Shown here: in pieces, positions 54,863 through 63,125 of the stretch
How positions within the stretch are numbered: the first letter of the stretch is position 1
Layout of the letters: each line of letters starts with the position of its first letter
Assembly: GCA_025655595.1 (NCBI GenBank)
Contig: JAHXIO010000005.1
Coordinates: 682,001-746,000 of the forward strand
DNA from: Candidatus Thiodiazotropha sp. (ex Monitilora ramsayi)
GTDB lineage: Bacteria; Pseudomonadota; Gammaproteobacteria; Chromatiales; Chromatiaceae
Reading direction: 5' to 3'
DNA: 64,000 nucleotides
Translations under genes and position numbers: made by a program
The notes under the pieces: generated by a model
Told to the model about the DNA's origin: nothing
What the model saw: the letters and a program-made list of their open reading frames with translations, nothing else
Databases searched by the model: none

Positions 54863-55837
54863 TTATCCGCCAAGCGCTGACATGGGGCGAAGGATGGCTT
54901 CCGGCGCCTCATCGAAATGGTGCCGCTCCGGCTTTCTCGCGATAGCATCGCGAATCGCCTGACGGATCTCTTCATCGCTGGCGCCCGATCTCAGCATGGG
55001 TCTGAGGGCCAAGCGATCCTCCTGTCCGAGGCAGAGGTGGAGGTCGCCGGTGACGGAGAGCCGGACACGGTTGCAGGTGTCACAAAAGTGCTGAGACTGC
55101 GGCGTGATAAATCCGATGACCAGTCCGGAATCATCGATCTGAAAATAGTTGGCTGGTCCGCTGCCGCGCATCGCTGCTGGTTTCAGGCTATAGCGTTCTC
55201 TCAAGCGTGCCTCGATCTCGGAAAGCGGCAGATAGTGTTCACTGGCACTGCGACCGCCCTCACCGACGGGCATGGTTTCGATAAACCTGAGTGTCAGGCC
55301 ACGATCGAGACAATACTCGACCATCTTCTCAACCTCATGGTCATTGATACCCCGCATGATGACCATATTGACCTTGATCGGGTGAAACCCGCTTGCCAGG
55401 GCGGCATCGATACCTTGCAGGACCGGCTGCAGCTTGCTGCCGGTAATTTGTTTGAATCTCTCCTCGTCGAGGGAGTCGAGACTGATGTTCAGACGTCGAA
55501 CGCCTGCTTCATGAAGTGAATCGGAATACTGTGCCAATCTCGATGCGTTGGTGCTGAGCGAAAGCTCTTCGATGCCGGGCAGTGCGGCGATCCGGTTTGC
55601 GATGTCGTGCAATTCCTTTCGCACGAGAGGTTCACCCCCGGTCAACCTGACATGCTTGACACCTAGAGATGCGAATTGCCCAATCAGGCGCTCGATCTCT
55701 TCGCTGGTAAGCCACTCCTCAGGGGTTTCGAACTCCCGATGAGATCGGGGAAGACAGTAGAAACAACGAAAATCGCACCGATCCGTCACGGATAGACGAA
55801 GGTATTGGATCTCTCTGTTGAATGAGTCTTTCAGCAT
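54863..55837 (-). CDS. moaA: GTP 3',8-cyclase MoaA (molybdenum cofactor synthesis)
   Basis: This 324-residue radical-SAM enzyme makes the first step of molybdopterin synthesis from GTP. The N-terminal cluster motif CDFRCFYC (Cys21, 25, 28) binds SAM, and the C-terminal CDTCNRVRLSVTGDLHLC holds the second cluster. The protein ends with Gly-Gly (SALGG), required in MoaA. It lies just behind the nap operon, past a terminator, and supplies the cofactor that NapA needs. Confidence 0.96.
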   Translation of the reverse strand: MLKDSFNREIQYLRLSVTDRCDFRCFYCLPRSHREFETPEEWLTSEEIERLIGQFASLGVKHVRLTGGEPLVRKELHDIANRIAALPGIEELSLSTNASRLAQYSDSLHEAGVRRLNISLDSLDEERFKQITGSKLQPVLQGIDAALASGFHPIKVNMVIMRGINDHEVEKMVEYCLDRGLTLRFIETMPVGEGGRSASEHYLPLSEIEARLRERYSLKPAAMRGSGPANYFQIDDSGLVIGFITPQSQHFCDTCNRVRLSVTGDLHLCLGQEDRLALRPMLRSGASDEEIRQAIRDAIARKPERHHFDEAPEAILRPMSALGG

Positions 55838-55875
55838 CTCTTCAGTGACTTTTTATTCGGTCTGTTGAGTTTACC

Positions 55876-55920
55876 TAAAAAACGGTCGGTGTGGGTTCGA
55901 TCTTCACCCACACCGTCCGT
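55876..55920 (-). terminator. Intrinsic terminator of the nap operon
   Basis: On the minus strand CGGACGGTGTGGGT pairs with ACCCACACCGACCG (55906-55919 with 55883-55896; one A-C mismatch in 14), closed by a short loop and followed by a T-run. It ends the nap operon behind napC and separates it from moaA. Confidence 0.9.
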
Positions 55921-55933
55921 GGTTATAGGCCTG

Positions 55934-56506
55934 TCAATACTCAGCGTTCGGATCGAAGCCTTCAGGCAGCGAATGTGCGATACCCTTATGGCAGTCGATA
56001 CAGGTCTTCTGCGGTTCATTGCCGTCAACCGCGTCCCAGTAGTGCTGATCGTGTTGTTCCGAACTGCGCGGTGCCTGCCGGTCAAGGTCCATGGATGGGA
56101 ACTTATGGCAGTTGCGGCACTCCCGGGAGTCGGTCTTCTTCATAGAGCGCCACACATTCTGCGCCAGCTCGAGACGTTTCGCTTCGTACTTCTCCGGCGT
56201 GTCGATGGTCCCCAACACCTTGTGGTAGAGCTCATTGGTTGCCTGAATCTTACGTACGAACTTATGGATCCACTCCTTGGGCACATGGCAGTCAGGGCAG
56301 GTGGCGCGAACGCCTGTCCTGTTGGTGAAGTGGATCGTCTCCTGCAATTCTTGGTAGACCGTCTGTTCCATTTCGTGGCAAGAGATACAGAAGGTCTCGG
56401 TATTGGTCATTTCCATCGCGGTGTTGAAACCACCCCAAAGTACGATACCGGCAACGATACCGACCAGGATCAGAGTCAGGCCGCTTCTTTTTTTGCTATC
56501 ACTCAT
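55934..56506 (-). CDS. napC: NapC/NirT-family tetraheme cytochrome c
   Basis: This 190-residue protein has one N-terminal membrane anchor (LTLILVGIVAGIVLWGGF) and four CXXCH sites, starting at Cys40, 70, 130 and 169. It oxidises quinol in the membrane and hands electrons to NapB. It is the last gene of napFDAGHBC. The gap to napB contains a perfect 11-base stem. Confidence 0.95.
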   Translation of the reverse strand: MSDSKKRSGLTLILVGIVAGIVLWGGFNTAMEMTNTETFCISCHEMEQTVYQELQETIHFTNRTGVRATCPDCHVPKEWIHKFVRKIQATNELYHKVLGTIDTPEKYEAKRLELAQNVWRSMKKTDSRECRNCHKFPSMDLDRQAPRSSEQHDQHYWDAVDGNEPQKTCIDCHKGIAHSLPEGFDPNAEY

Positions 56507-56548
56507 TGTTACACCAAATTAATTATCTACTACTACCGATAGTGCGGA

Positions 56549-56574
56549 AGGGCCCCTTCGATTGAAGGGGCCCT
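56549..56574 (-). other. Intercistronic stem-loop between napB and napC
   Basis: AGGGCCCCTTC (56549-56559) pairs perfectly with GAAGGGGCCCT (56564-56574) around a GATT loop. No U-run follows, so it more likely stabilises mRNA ends or tunes napC expression than terminates. Confidence 0.7.
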
Positions 56575-56582
56575 GGTCGACA

Positions 56583-57008
56583 CTATTTGGCACCCTGAAA
56601 GTTGTTCTGCACCAGCGGATCAGCTCCCACCTGGGGTGCATGGCACTGATTACAGAAGTAACGGCGGCTCGAAATGGTCTTCAATACCTTCCCATCACGA
56701 TCCGTGTAGTGGCTGTCTCCCACCTTGGGCGCCTTCTCTTTCTCGTAGGTCTCATCACTGTGGCACTTCATGCAACCGTTGTTCTTCAGGTTGATTTCGT
56801 ACTTGTCGACCTCGTGCGGTACCATTGGTGGCTGCAGCTTGAAGCTTCTAGCAATGCCGCCCTTGATGTTGACGATCTTCATGTTCGCCGGCTTCTTAGC
56901 CATGGTATCGAGCGCGTCGCCACGCAGCGATTGAACCTCGGCCAGTGCGGCAGTCGACAGGAACATGGTGGCGATTGCCGCAAGTGTCAGTAGTGCGATC
57001 TTTTTCAT
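56583..57008 (-). CDS. napB: Periplasmic nitrate reductase, diheme cytochrome subunit NapB
   Basis: This 141-residue protein has a signal peptide (MKKIALLTLAAIATMFLSTAALA) and two CXXCH sites at Cys79 and Cys119. The region NMKIVNIKGGIARSFKLQPPMVPHEVDKYEI is the NapB pattern. It takes electrons from NapC and passes them to NapA. ATG 57008 is chosen because the signal peptide begins there and GGAGAAAGG precedes it; longer in-frame starts run into napH. Confidence 0.95.
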   Translation of the reverse strand: MKKIALLTLAAIATMFLSTAALAEVQSLRGDALDTMAKKPANMKIVNIKGGIARSFKLQPPMVPHEVDKYEINLKNNGCMKCHSDETYEKEKAPKVGDSHYTDRDGKVLKTISSRRYFCNQCHAPQVGADPLVQNNFQGAK

Positions 57009-57057
57009 ACCTTTCTCCATCATCACTCTCATAAACAGAATTGGTTTGATGTACCGG

Positions 57058-57966
57058 TCAGGCCCGGACACCCCGATTGATTTCACCCTCTCGCTTGTAC
57101 TCGTCGATTTTTTTGGCGTGACGACCGCCATAACTGAAAACCTCTGGTGCACAGATATCGATACAGCGCCCGCAGTTGGTGCAGTCGGACGAGAGAATCA
57201 CAGGGCTCAGCCCCTTCTTCTCACCCTTCAGCGCCGGTTTGATCACCTGCGGTTCCGGACAGACCACGTAGCACTCCATGCAGTCGTTACAGGCCTGACG
57301 ATCGAGGGCGTTCACCCTCAACAGACTCTTGCTGCCGACCAGGTTGTAGAAGGCGCCCACCGGGCAGATGTGTCCGCACCAGCCGTCCTTCGCCACAATC
57401 AGATCGAACAGAAAGATCCCCAGGATCATGATCCAGGCCGCACCCATGCCGAAGACGATGCCCCGGAACATCATGGAGACCGGATTGACCAGTTCCCAGA
57501 TGATGCCGCCGGCAACTACCAGTGGCAGGATCAGCGTCAGTGCCAACATCCAGTAGCGGGTTGAGCGCGAGATCTGCGAAGTGGTCCGGATCCCCAGCTT
57601 GCGCCGCAACCAGGCGGCCAGGTCGGTGACCATGTTGACCGGACAGACCCAGGAGCAGTAGACCCTGCCACCTACCAGGTAGTAGAACACCAGCACGATG
57701 GCCACACCGATGATGGCAGCGGTCTCAGGCACCACACCCGACAGACTGGCCTGCAACAACACGTAGGGGTCGGTCAGAGGTAGAACGTCCAGGGTCAGGT
57801 TCGAGGCCAGATTGCCCTTCACGATCCAGATGCCGAACCAGGGTCCGGTAAGGAACAGCGCCAGAATACCGAGTTGACTGAGTCGTCTCAGAATCAGGAA
57901 CTTGTGGGACTTAAACCAGCCTTTGGCGGCGATGGCGTCATCACCCAATGTTGTCATATCGACCAT
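57058..57966 (-). CDS. napH: Quinol dehydrogenase membrane component NapH
   Basis: This 302-residue protein has four or five membrane segments and two poly-Cys signatures of the family (CSWVCPVNMVTD and CGHICPVGAFYNLVG), then two [4Fe-4S] ferredoxin motifs (CNDCMECYVVCPEP, CTNCGRCIDICAPEV) in the cytoplasmic tail. NapGH provides a second, menaquinol-linked route to NapA in relatives. The start at 57966 lies just after the napG stop; an ATG nine bases later is possible. Confidence 0.95.
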   Translation of the reverse strand: MVDMTTLGDDAIAAKGWFKSHKFLILRRLSQLGILALFLTGPWFGIWIVKGNLASNLTLDVLPLTDPYVLLQASLSGVVPETAAIIGVAIVLVFYYLVGGRVYCSWVCPVNMVTDLAAWLRRKLGIRTTSQISRSTRYWMLALTLILPLVVAGGIIWELVNPVSMMFRGIVFGMGAAWIMILGIFLFDLIVAKDGWCGHICPVGAFYNLVGSKSLLRVNALDRQACNDCMECYVVCPEPQVIKPALKGEKKGLSPVILSSDCTNCGRCIDICAPEVFSYGGRHAKKIDEYKREGEINRGVRA

Positions 57967-57967
57967 A

Positions 57968-58825
57968 CTACTTGTCCATGAAACCGCTATTGAGTGTATC
58001 CAGAGGATTGGAGGAGAAGGGTGTCTCCTCTGCCTCGCCATCGATGATCAACCCTTCACCTTGCAGGTCGTAACGTACCCCTTCGGGTAAGTTGTAACGA
58101 TGTTCGGTGTCGGGCGTGACCAGTGCCTTACCTGCTTTCTCTTTCTCCTTCCAGCCTAAACGGTAGTGCTTACCCAATTCACCCTTCGCAAGGTGCATCG
58201 GGAAGACCTTGATAGCCGCCTCTTCCAGGATGCATGCACGTTCACAGAGTCCACAGCCGGTACAGGCATCTGAGTGAACCACGGGAATGAACAGGGCATG
58301 CTTACCGGAACGGGGGTTGTGTTGCATGTCCAGACTGATGGCGCGACCCCGAATGGGGCAGATGTTGAAGCAGACTTCACAACGCAATCCGTGGAACGCG
58401 ATACAGCTCTCCTGGTCGATGAGCACAGCCAAGCCCATACGCGAATCTTCGATATCTTTCAGGTCATGATCGAGGGCGTTGGTGGGACAAGCCACCACAC
58501 AGGGGATTTCCTCGCACATTTCACACGGCCCGGTACGGGCAATGAAGTAGGGCGTCCCGGTGGCGACTTCATCGCCAACTTCACCCAGAAACAGAATGTC
58601 ATAGGGACAATCGCGCACGCAGAGGCCGCAGCGAATGCAGGCGCCGAGAAAATCCTCCTCCGGCAGGGCGCCGGGCGGACGAATGTAATCAGCCGGGAGT
58701 GATGAGGCCCTTTTCGAATAAGCCCCCAGTCCCATCCCGACCAATCCCACACCACAGGCGGTCTTGAGCATATTGCCCAGAAACTGTCTGCGGTTGATCT
58801 CGTTTTTTCTCTCTGTTTCTGACAT
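57968..58825 (-). CDS. napG: Ferredoxin-type electron carrier NapG
   Basis: This 285-residue protein has a twin-arginine signal (NRRQFLGNMLKTA) and four [4Fe-4S] motifs beginning CIRCGLCVRDCP, CEMCEEIPCVVACP, CEVCFNICP and CTGCGLCERACI. It is exported folded and works with NapH in quinol oxidation. It is preceded by a perfect stem-loop after napA and followed immediately by napH. Confidence 0.95.
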   Translation of the reverse strand: MSETERKNEINRRQFLGNMLKTACGVGLVGMGLGAYSKRASSLPADYIRPPGALPEEDFLGACIRCGLCVRDCPYDILFLGEVGDEVATGTPYFIARTGPCEMCEEIPCVVACPTNALDHDLKDIEDSRMGLAVLIDQESCIAFHGLRCEVCFNICPIRGRAISLDMQHNPRSGKHALFIPVVHSDACTGCGLCERACILEEAAIKVFPMHLAKGELGKHYRLGWKEKEKAGKALVTPDTEHRYNLPEGVRYDLQGEGLIIDGEAEETPFSSNPLDTLNSGFMDK

Positions 58826-58870
58826 GACTGATTTGATACTGCGATTCAGTGCTTTCGTTTTCAGTTAACC

Positions 58871-58894
58871 GCCGGTCCGGTTGCCCGGACCGGC
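58871..58894 (-). other. Intercistronic stem-loop between napA and napG
   Basis: GCCGGTCCGG (58871-58880) pairs perfectly with CCGGACCGGC (58885-58894) around a TTGC loop. On the minus strand the stem lies just behind the napA stop and is not followed by a U-run. It may adjust the ratio of catalytic to electron-transfer subunits. Confidence 0.7.
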
Positions 58895-58904
58895 ACCGTA
58901 CAAG

Positions 58905-61475
58905 CTATGCGCGTGTCACCTTTACACCGCACTTCTTGTAATCCGTCTCTTTCGAGAGCGGATCGGTCTGGTCGAGGGTCAGTTTGTTGACCAGGCGTCC
59001 CGCATCGAACCAGGGCACAAAGATCAGGCCCTCAGGACATTTGTTACGGCCCTTGGTATCGACCTTGCAGACGATCTCGCCGCGACGGGTGGTGAGCTTG
59101 GCCAACGCACCATTACGCAGACGACGTTTCTTGGCGTCTTTCGGGTGCATGTAGACCACCGCATCGGGGACCGCACGATAGAGTTCGGGAACGCGACGGG
59201 TCATGGAGCCGGAGTGCCAGTGCTCCAATACACGGCCGGTGCAGAGCCACAGATCGTACTCTTTATCCGGCGGCTCGGCGGCCGGCTCATAGGGAGCTGT
59301 GATGATATTGGCCTTGCCGTCAGGCTTGCCGTAGAACTTCACACCTTCGCCCTTCGCGACATGAGGATCGTAGCCTTCACGGAAACGCCACAGGGTCTCT
59401 TTTCCGTCAATCACCGGCCAGCGTAGACCGCGCACCTTGTGGTAGGTGTCGAAGTCGGCCATCTCATGGCCTTTCTTCGGGATACCTTTAGCCGAGTTGA
59501 AGAGGCGGTACTCCTCGAACAAACCCTTCTGTACATAGAAGCCGAAGTGTGCCGATTCGTGATTGTCGTACTTATTACCACGGCTGTCAGTGACCTGTTT
59601 CGTCGGGAACTTGTCAACCGTGCCATTGGCGTAGAGCACATCGTAGAGGGTCTTGCCTGCATACTCTGGCTTTTTGGCGATCAGATCGGCTGGCCAGACA
59701 TCTTCCACCTTGACGTACTTGGAGAACTCCATGACCTGCCACACATCGGATTTGGACTCCCCTGGTGCCGCTACCTGCTCACGCCAGAACTGGGTACGAC
59801 GCTCGGCGTTACCGTAGGCGCCTTCCTTCTCGATCCACATGGCGGTCGGCAGGATCAGATCTGCAGCCTGGGCCGATACCGTGGGATAGGGGTCGGAAAC
59901 GGTGATGAAGTTGTTCGGGTTGCGCCAACCGGGATAACTCTCGTCATTCATGTTGGCGGCGGCCTGCATGTTGTTGTTACACATGACCCAGAAGGTATTC
60001 ATCTTGCCGTCGTTAAGGGCGCGGTGCATGGCGACCGCGTGGATCAGGGTCTTGCCCATAGGCTTGCCGCTGATATCCGTCTGATCGGCGCCGTCGGTCT
60101 TACCGTTGGCCCTGGGGATAGTGCCTGCCGGCAGCTTCCAGGTCTTCTCGGCGAACTTACAGTGGGCATCCTTCTTGGTGACCAGGTCTGCGGGCAGACG
60201 GTGGGTAAAGGTGCCGACCTCGCGTGCGGTACCGCAGGCGGAGGGCTGACCGGTAAGGGAGAAGGGGCTGTTGCCGGGTTCGGCGATCTTGCCCATCAAC
60301 AGGTGGACGTTATAGCAGAGGCCGTTGACCCAGACACCACGGGTATGCTGGTTGAAGCCCATGGTCCAGTAGGAAGCGACCTTCTTGTTGGGATCGGCGT
60401 AGGCTTTAGCCAGTCTCAACAGATTGTCCTTAGGCACCTTGGAGAGTTTGGAAGTGTACTCCAGGGTATAGGGCTCAACCGACTTGGCATACTCTTCAAA
60501 ACTGATCTTGGTGAGCTTGCCCTTGTTCCGGTTCTTGGCCGCCTTTTCACGTGGATCGTTGGCACGCAGACCGTAACCGATATCGGTAGGGGTCTTGGTG
60601 AAGTTCACGTGCTTGTCGATGAACTCCTTGTTATAGGCCTTGTTCTGGATGATGTAGTTGGCGATGTAGTTGAGGATCGCCAGATCGGTCTGTGGTTCGA
60701 ATACCATGCCGTTGTCCGCCAGCTCGTAGCAGCGATGCTCGAAGGTGGAGAGCACATGGACTTCACAGCCGGGCTTGGTCAGACGGGTATCGGTCAGACG
60801 GGACCAGAGAATCGGGTGCATCTCTGCCATGTTGGCGCCCCAGAGCACGAAGACATCGGCATGCTCCAGATCGTCGTAACAGCCCATCGGCTCATCGATA
60901 CCGAAGGCGCGCATGAAGGCGCCCACCGCAGAGGCCATACAGTGGCGGGCATTGGGTTCCAGGCTGTTGGAGCGGAAACCGGCCTTCAGCAGCTTTTGCG
61001 CGGCATAGCCTTCCCACACGGTCCATTGACCGGAACCGAACATGCCGACACCTTTCGGGCCCTTGGCCTTACGGGCAGCGACCCATTTATCGGCCATGGT
61101 CTGGAAGGCCTCTTCCCAAGAGACCTCTTCGAACTTGCCGTTCTTGTCATACTTGCCGTTGGTCTTGCGCAGCAACGGTTTGGTCAGGCGATCCTCACCA
61201 TAGAGAATCTTGGGCAGAAAGTAGCCCTTGATACAGTTGAGGCCTTTGTTGACCGGGGCGTCAGGGTCGCCCTGGCTGGCTACGACCTTGCCGTCTTTCA
61301 CGCCCATCAGTACGCTACAGCCGGTACCGCAGTAGCGGCAGGCCGCCTTGTCCCAACGAATACCGTCGTCTGCGTCGGCAGCTAATGATTGGCTGACTGG
61401 CAGGGTAACACCAGCCACGGAGGCTGCTGCTGCGACTGCATTACTTTTGATAAAGTCTCTTCTAGTTAATTTCAC
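58905..61475 (-). CDS. napA: Periplasmic nitrate reductase catalytic subunit NapA
   Basis: This 856-residue molybdopterin enzyme reduces nitrate to nitrite in the periplasm. It has a twin-arginine signal ([16 protein letters not shown]), one [4Fe-4S] cluster from Cys46, 49, 53 and 81 ([16 protein letters not shown]) and the molybdenum ligand Cys179 in [18 protein letters not shown]. The C terminus has the molybdopterin-binding pattern ([20 protein letters not shown]). It is slightly longer than the Escherichia coli enzyme. The first 14 bases overlap napD. Confidence 0.97.
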   Translation of the reverse strand: MKLTRRDFIKSNAVAAAASVAGVTLPVSQSLAADADDGIRWDKAACRYCGTGCSVLMGVKDGKVVASQGDPDAPVNKGLNCIKGYFLPKILYGEDRLTKPLLRKTNGKYDKNGKFEEVSWEEAFQTMADKWVAARKAKGPKGVGMFGSGQWTVWEGYAAQKLLKAGFRSNSLEPNARHCMASAVGAFMRAFGIDEPMGCYDDLEHADVFVLWGANMAEMHPILWSRLTDTRLTKPGCEVHVLSTFEHRCYELADNGMVFEPQTDLAILNYIANYIIQNKAYNKEFIDKHVNFTKTPTDIGYGLRANDPREKAAKNRNKGKLTKISFEEYAKSVEPYTLEYTSKLSKVPKDNLLRLAKAYADPNKKVASYWTMGFNQHTRGVWVNGLCYNVHLLMGKIAEPGNSPFSLTGQPSACGTAREVGTFTHRLPADLVTKKDAHCKFAEKTWKLPAGTIPRANGKTDGADQTDISGKPMGKTLIHAVAMHRALNDGKMNTFWVMCNNNMQAAANMNDESYPGWRNPNNFITVSDPYPTVSAQAADLILPTAMWIEKEGAYGNAERRTQFWREQVAAPGESKSDVWQVMEFSKYVKVEDVWPADLIAKKPEYAGKTLYDVLYANGTVDKFPTKQVTDSRGNKYDNHESAHFGFYVQKGLFEEYRLFNSAKGIPKKGHEMADFDTYHKVRGLRWPVIDGKETLWRFREGYDPHVAKGEGVKFYGKPDGKANIITAPYEPAAEPPDKEYDLWLCTGRVLEHWHSGSMTRRVPELYRAVPDAVVYMHPKDAKKRRLRNGALAKLTTRRGEIVCKVDTKGRNKCPEGLIFVPWFDAGRLVNKLTLDQTDPLSKETDYKKCGVKVTRA

Positions 61476-61731
61476 GGTTCATTTCCTCCATCGACTCTTC
61501 ACCGCCGTAGTGATAAATCAAGATAGTGTTCACGACGCCTTCCACGTCGCGTAACGCATTCATTGTGTCGGAAACGGGTGACATCGATTCACCCTCATCC
61601 TCCACGGTGACAATCAGTTTGTCCTCTTCCAAACCACCATGGACCTCTACGCCCTGGAACGTCTGCAGACGTTCAGAGACCACAGGCCCCTGTGTTGGTT
61701 TGGTATGGACAATCAAGCTACAGATATTCAT
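61462..61731 (-). CDS. napD: NapD chaperone for NapA
   Basis: This 89-residue protein has the NapD ferredoxin-like fold pattern: [27 protein letters not shown] and [17 protein letters not shown]. It binds the twin-arginine signal of NapA and keeps it from export before the cofactor is loaded. It overlaps napA by 14 bases, so the two are translated together. Confidence 0.93.
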   Translation of the reverse strand: MNICSLIVHTKPTQGPVVSERLQTFQGVEVHGGLEEDKLIVTVEDEGESMSPVSDTMNALRDVEGVVNTILIYHYGGEESMEEMNREIN

Positions 61732-61754
61732 GGATAGCTGACCCCTCCAGTGAC

Positions 61755-62267
61755 TTAAGCGGCGTAGTCCCGCTGACTTGGTAAAATGGAAATGGAACGG
61801 TTAGGGCAGATGGCAAAGCATTCACCGCAGCCGTTGCAACTGTCGTTATCGATCAGCGGCTCTGAACGACCGCCGGTTTTGAGTTTGAAGCGGATCGCGG
61901 AAGATTCGCAGGTATCGCCGCAGCTTCTGCAGACGACACCTTTGAGGGAGAGACACTGCTCCGAGATGGTGACTTCCAACTGCCAGGCTGTTTCTTCCAA
62001 CGGTTCGTGATTTTCGAATGCCTGGTGGGTGCAGGCTTTATGGCAATCGCCGCAGAAAGTGCAGGCACCCAGAGAAAAATCGACAACAGGAAAACCGCCG
62101 GAACCTCTTTTCAGAATCCGTTCGGGACAGGCCTTGATGCAATCATCGCAGCGTTCGCAGTTTTCAGTGAATTCAGCTTCTGTTTTCGCCCAGGGTGGGC
62201 GTATACCCTGGCGGCTGCCTCGCAGGTCACCACGGAGAAACTGGACTCTGTCTATGGGTCTCTTCAA
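61755..62267 (-). CDS. napF: Ferredoxin-type protein NapF
   Basis: This 170-residue cytoplasmic protein has three classical [4Fe-4S] motifs (CERCDDCIKACP, CTFCGDCHKAC, CNGCGECFAICP) and an additional Cys set (CRSCGDTCESSAI). NapF helps assemble or load NapA in relatives. The start is probably TTG 62267, with GAGGTGA seven bases before it. It is the first gene of the operon, and its promoter carries FNR and NarL-type sites. Confidence 0.93.
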   Translation of the reverse strand: MKRPIDRVQFLRGDLRGSRQGIRPPWAKTEAEFTENCERCDDCIKACPERILKRGSGGFPVVDFSLGACTFCGDCHKACTHQAFENHEPLEETAWQLEVTISEQCLSLKGVVCRSCGDTCESSAIRFKLKTGGRSEPLIDNDSCNGCGECFAICPNRSISILPSQRDYAA

Positions 62268-62317
62268 CTGTTCACCTCGATCGGTGTGCAGTGTTTCACC
62301 AGACGGGCTCGTTCGCT

Positions 62318-62331
62318 TTGATGCCGATCAA
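62318..62331 (-). promoter_or_regulatory. Perfect FNR box upstream of napF
   Basis: TTGAT-GCCG-ATCAA fits the FNR/Anr consensus at all ten defined bases. Its centre lies about 57 bases upstream of the napF start. If it is a class II site the transcript would begin near 62283. This indicates oxygen-limited expression of nap. Confidence 0.8.
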
Positions 62332-62377
62332 GTTCGGGCCCGAAAAAATGAAGAATTTCTTAAGAAAATCATAAAGT

Positions 62378-62393
62378 TACCAAGTTATTGGTA
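62378..62393 (-). promoter_or_regulatory. NarL/NarP-type 7-2-7 site (proximal)
   Basis: TACCAAG-TT-ATTGGTA is a near-perfect inverted heptamer pair with 2-base spacing, the arrangement bound by NarL/NarP. Its centre is about 61 bases upstream of the FNR box centre. Confidence 0.65.
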
Positions 62394-62401
62394 GTGTATT
62401 A

Positions 62402-62417
62402 TACCCTATAATGGGTA
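62402..62417 (-). promoter_or_regulatory. NarL/NarP-type 7-2-7 site (distal)
   Basis: TACCCTA-TA-ATGGGTA is a second inverted pair with 2-base spacing, close to the NarL consensus TACYYMT. It lies 24 bases, centre to centre, from the proximal site. The adjacent upstream gene encodes the NarL-type regulator. A weaker half-site (CAGGGTA) follows at about 62432-62438. Confidence 0.7.
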
Positions 62418-62477
62418 GGTGTTATGCCCTCCAGGGTAGAGCGCTGCTATAAGTTGAGATGTTTTCGAAAATTTTAA

Positions 62478-63125
62478 TCAAAGTCGCCTCAAGGCCCATA
62501 CCGCGGCCTCAGTACGGGAGTGAAGGTTGAGCTTCTTCAGCAGATGTTTGACATGGACCTTGACCGTGCCTTCCGAAATGCTAAGCGTCTTTGCGATCAG
62601 CTTGTTACTCATGCCGTTTGAGATATGTTCCAGTATCTCCTGTTCGCGTGAGGTTAGGGGAGTCGGTGATTTGTCTTCGACCAGCTTGTCTTCGTCGCGC
62701 AGGGCCTTCGCCAGGAGCTGGGTCAGGTGGTCGCTGATGACTACCGTACCCTCCATCGCTTTGCGGATCGAGCCCAGGATATCCTCGGGTTCCATGTCTT
62801 TCAGGAGATACCCATCAGCGCCTATCCTAAGGGCCGTCAACACATCCTCTTCGTTATCGGATACGGTGAGCATCAATATCAGTGAATCGATATCCTCCTG
62901 CTTCATCGCTTTGAGGGTGTCGATACCGCTCATTCCCTTCATATTGATATCCAGGAGAATGAGATCGGGTTGCAGCGATTTCGCCAATTCGAGACCGTCC
63001 TGCCCATTGGCTGCTTCACCAACCATCTCCAGAGTGTCGTCCATGTCAATAAGATCTGCGACGCCCTTGCGGAACAGCGGATGGTCATCGATGGCGAGAA
63101 TGGTGTGTCTACTGGTCTCATGCAT
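62478..63125 (-). CDS. narL: NarL/NarP-type nitrate/nitrite response regulator
   Basis: This 215-residue response regulator has a receiver domain (acidic pair Asp13-Asp14, phospho-acceptor Asp59 in LILLDINMKGMSG) and a LuxR-type helix-turn-helix (LTSREQEILEHISNGMSNKLIAKTLSISEGTVKVHVKHLL). It overlaps its partner kinase gene by eight bases and precedes the nap promoter with matching 7-2-7 sites, so it very likely controls nap. NarP is an equally valid name. Confidence 0.93.
   Translation of the reverse strand: MHETSRHTILAIDDHPLFRKGVADLIDMDDTLEMVGEAANGQDGLELAKSLQPDLILLDINMKGMSGIDTLKAMKQEDIDSLILMLTVSDNEEDVLTALRIGADGYLLKDMEPEDILGSIRKAMEGTVVISDHLTQLLAKALRDEDKLVEDKSPTPLTSREQEILEHISNGMSNKLIAKTLSISEGTVKVHVKHLLKKLNLHSRTEAAVWALRRL

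Noticed and set aside
59439-61385. A 648-codon open frame on the plus strand opposite napA
   Set aside because: It is antisense to the recognisable napA gene, has no domains and has a biased composition; it comes from napA codon use.
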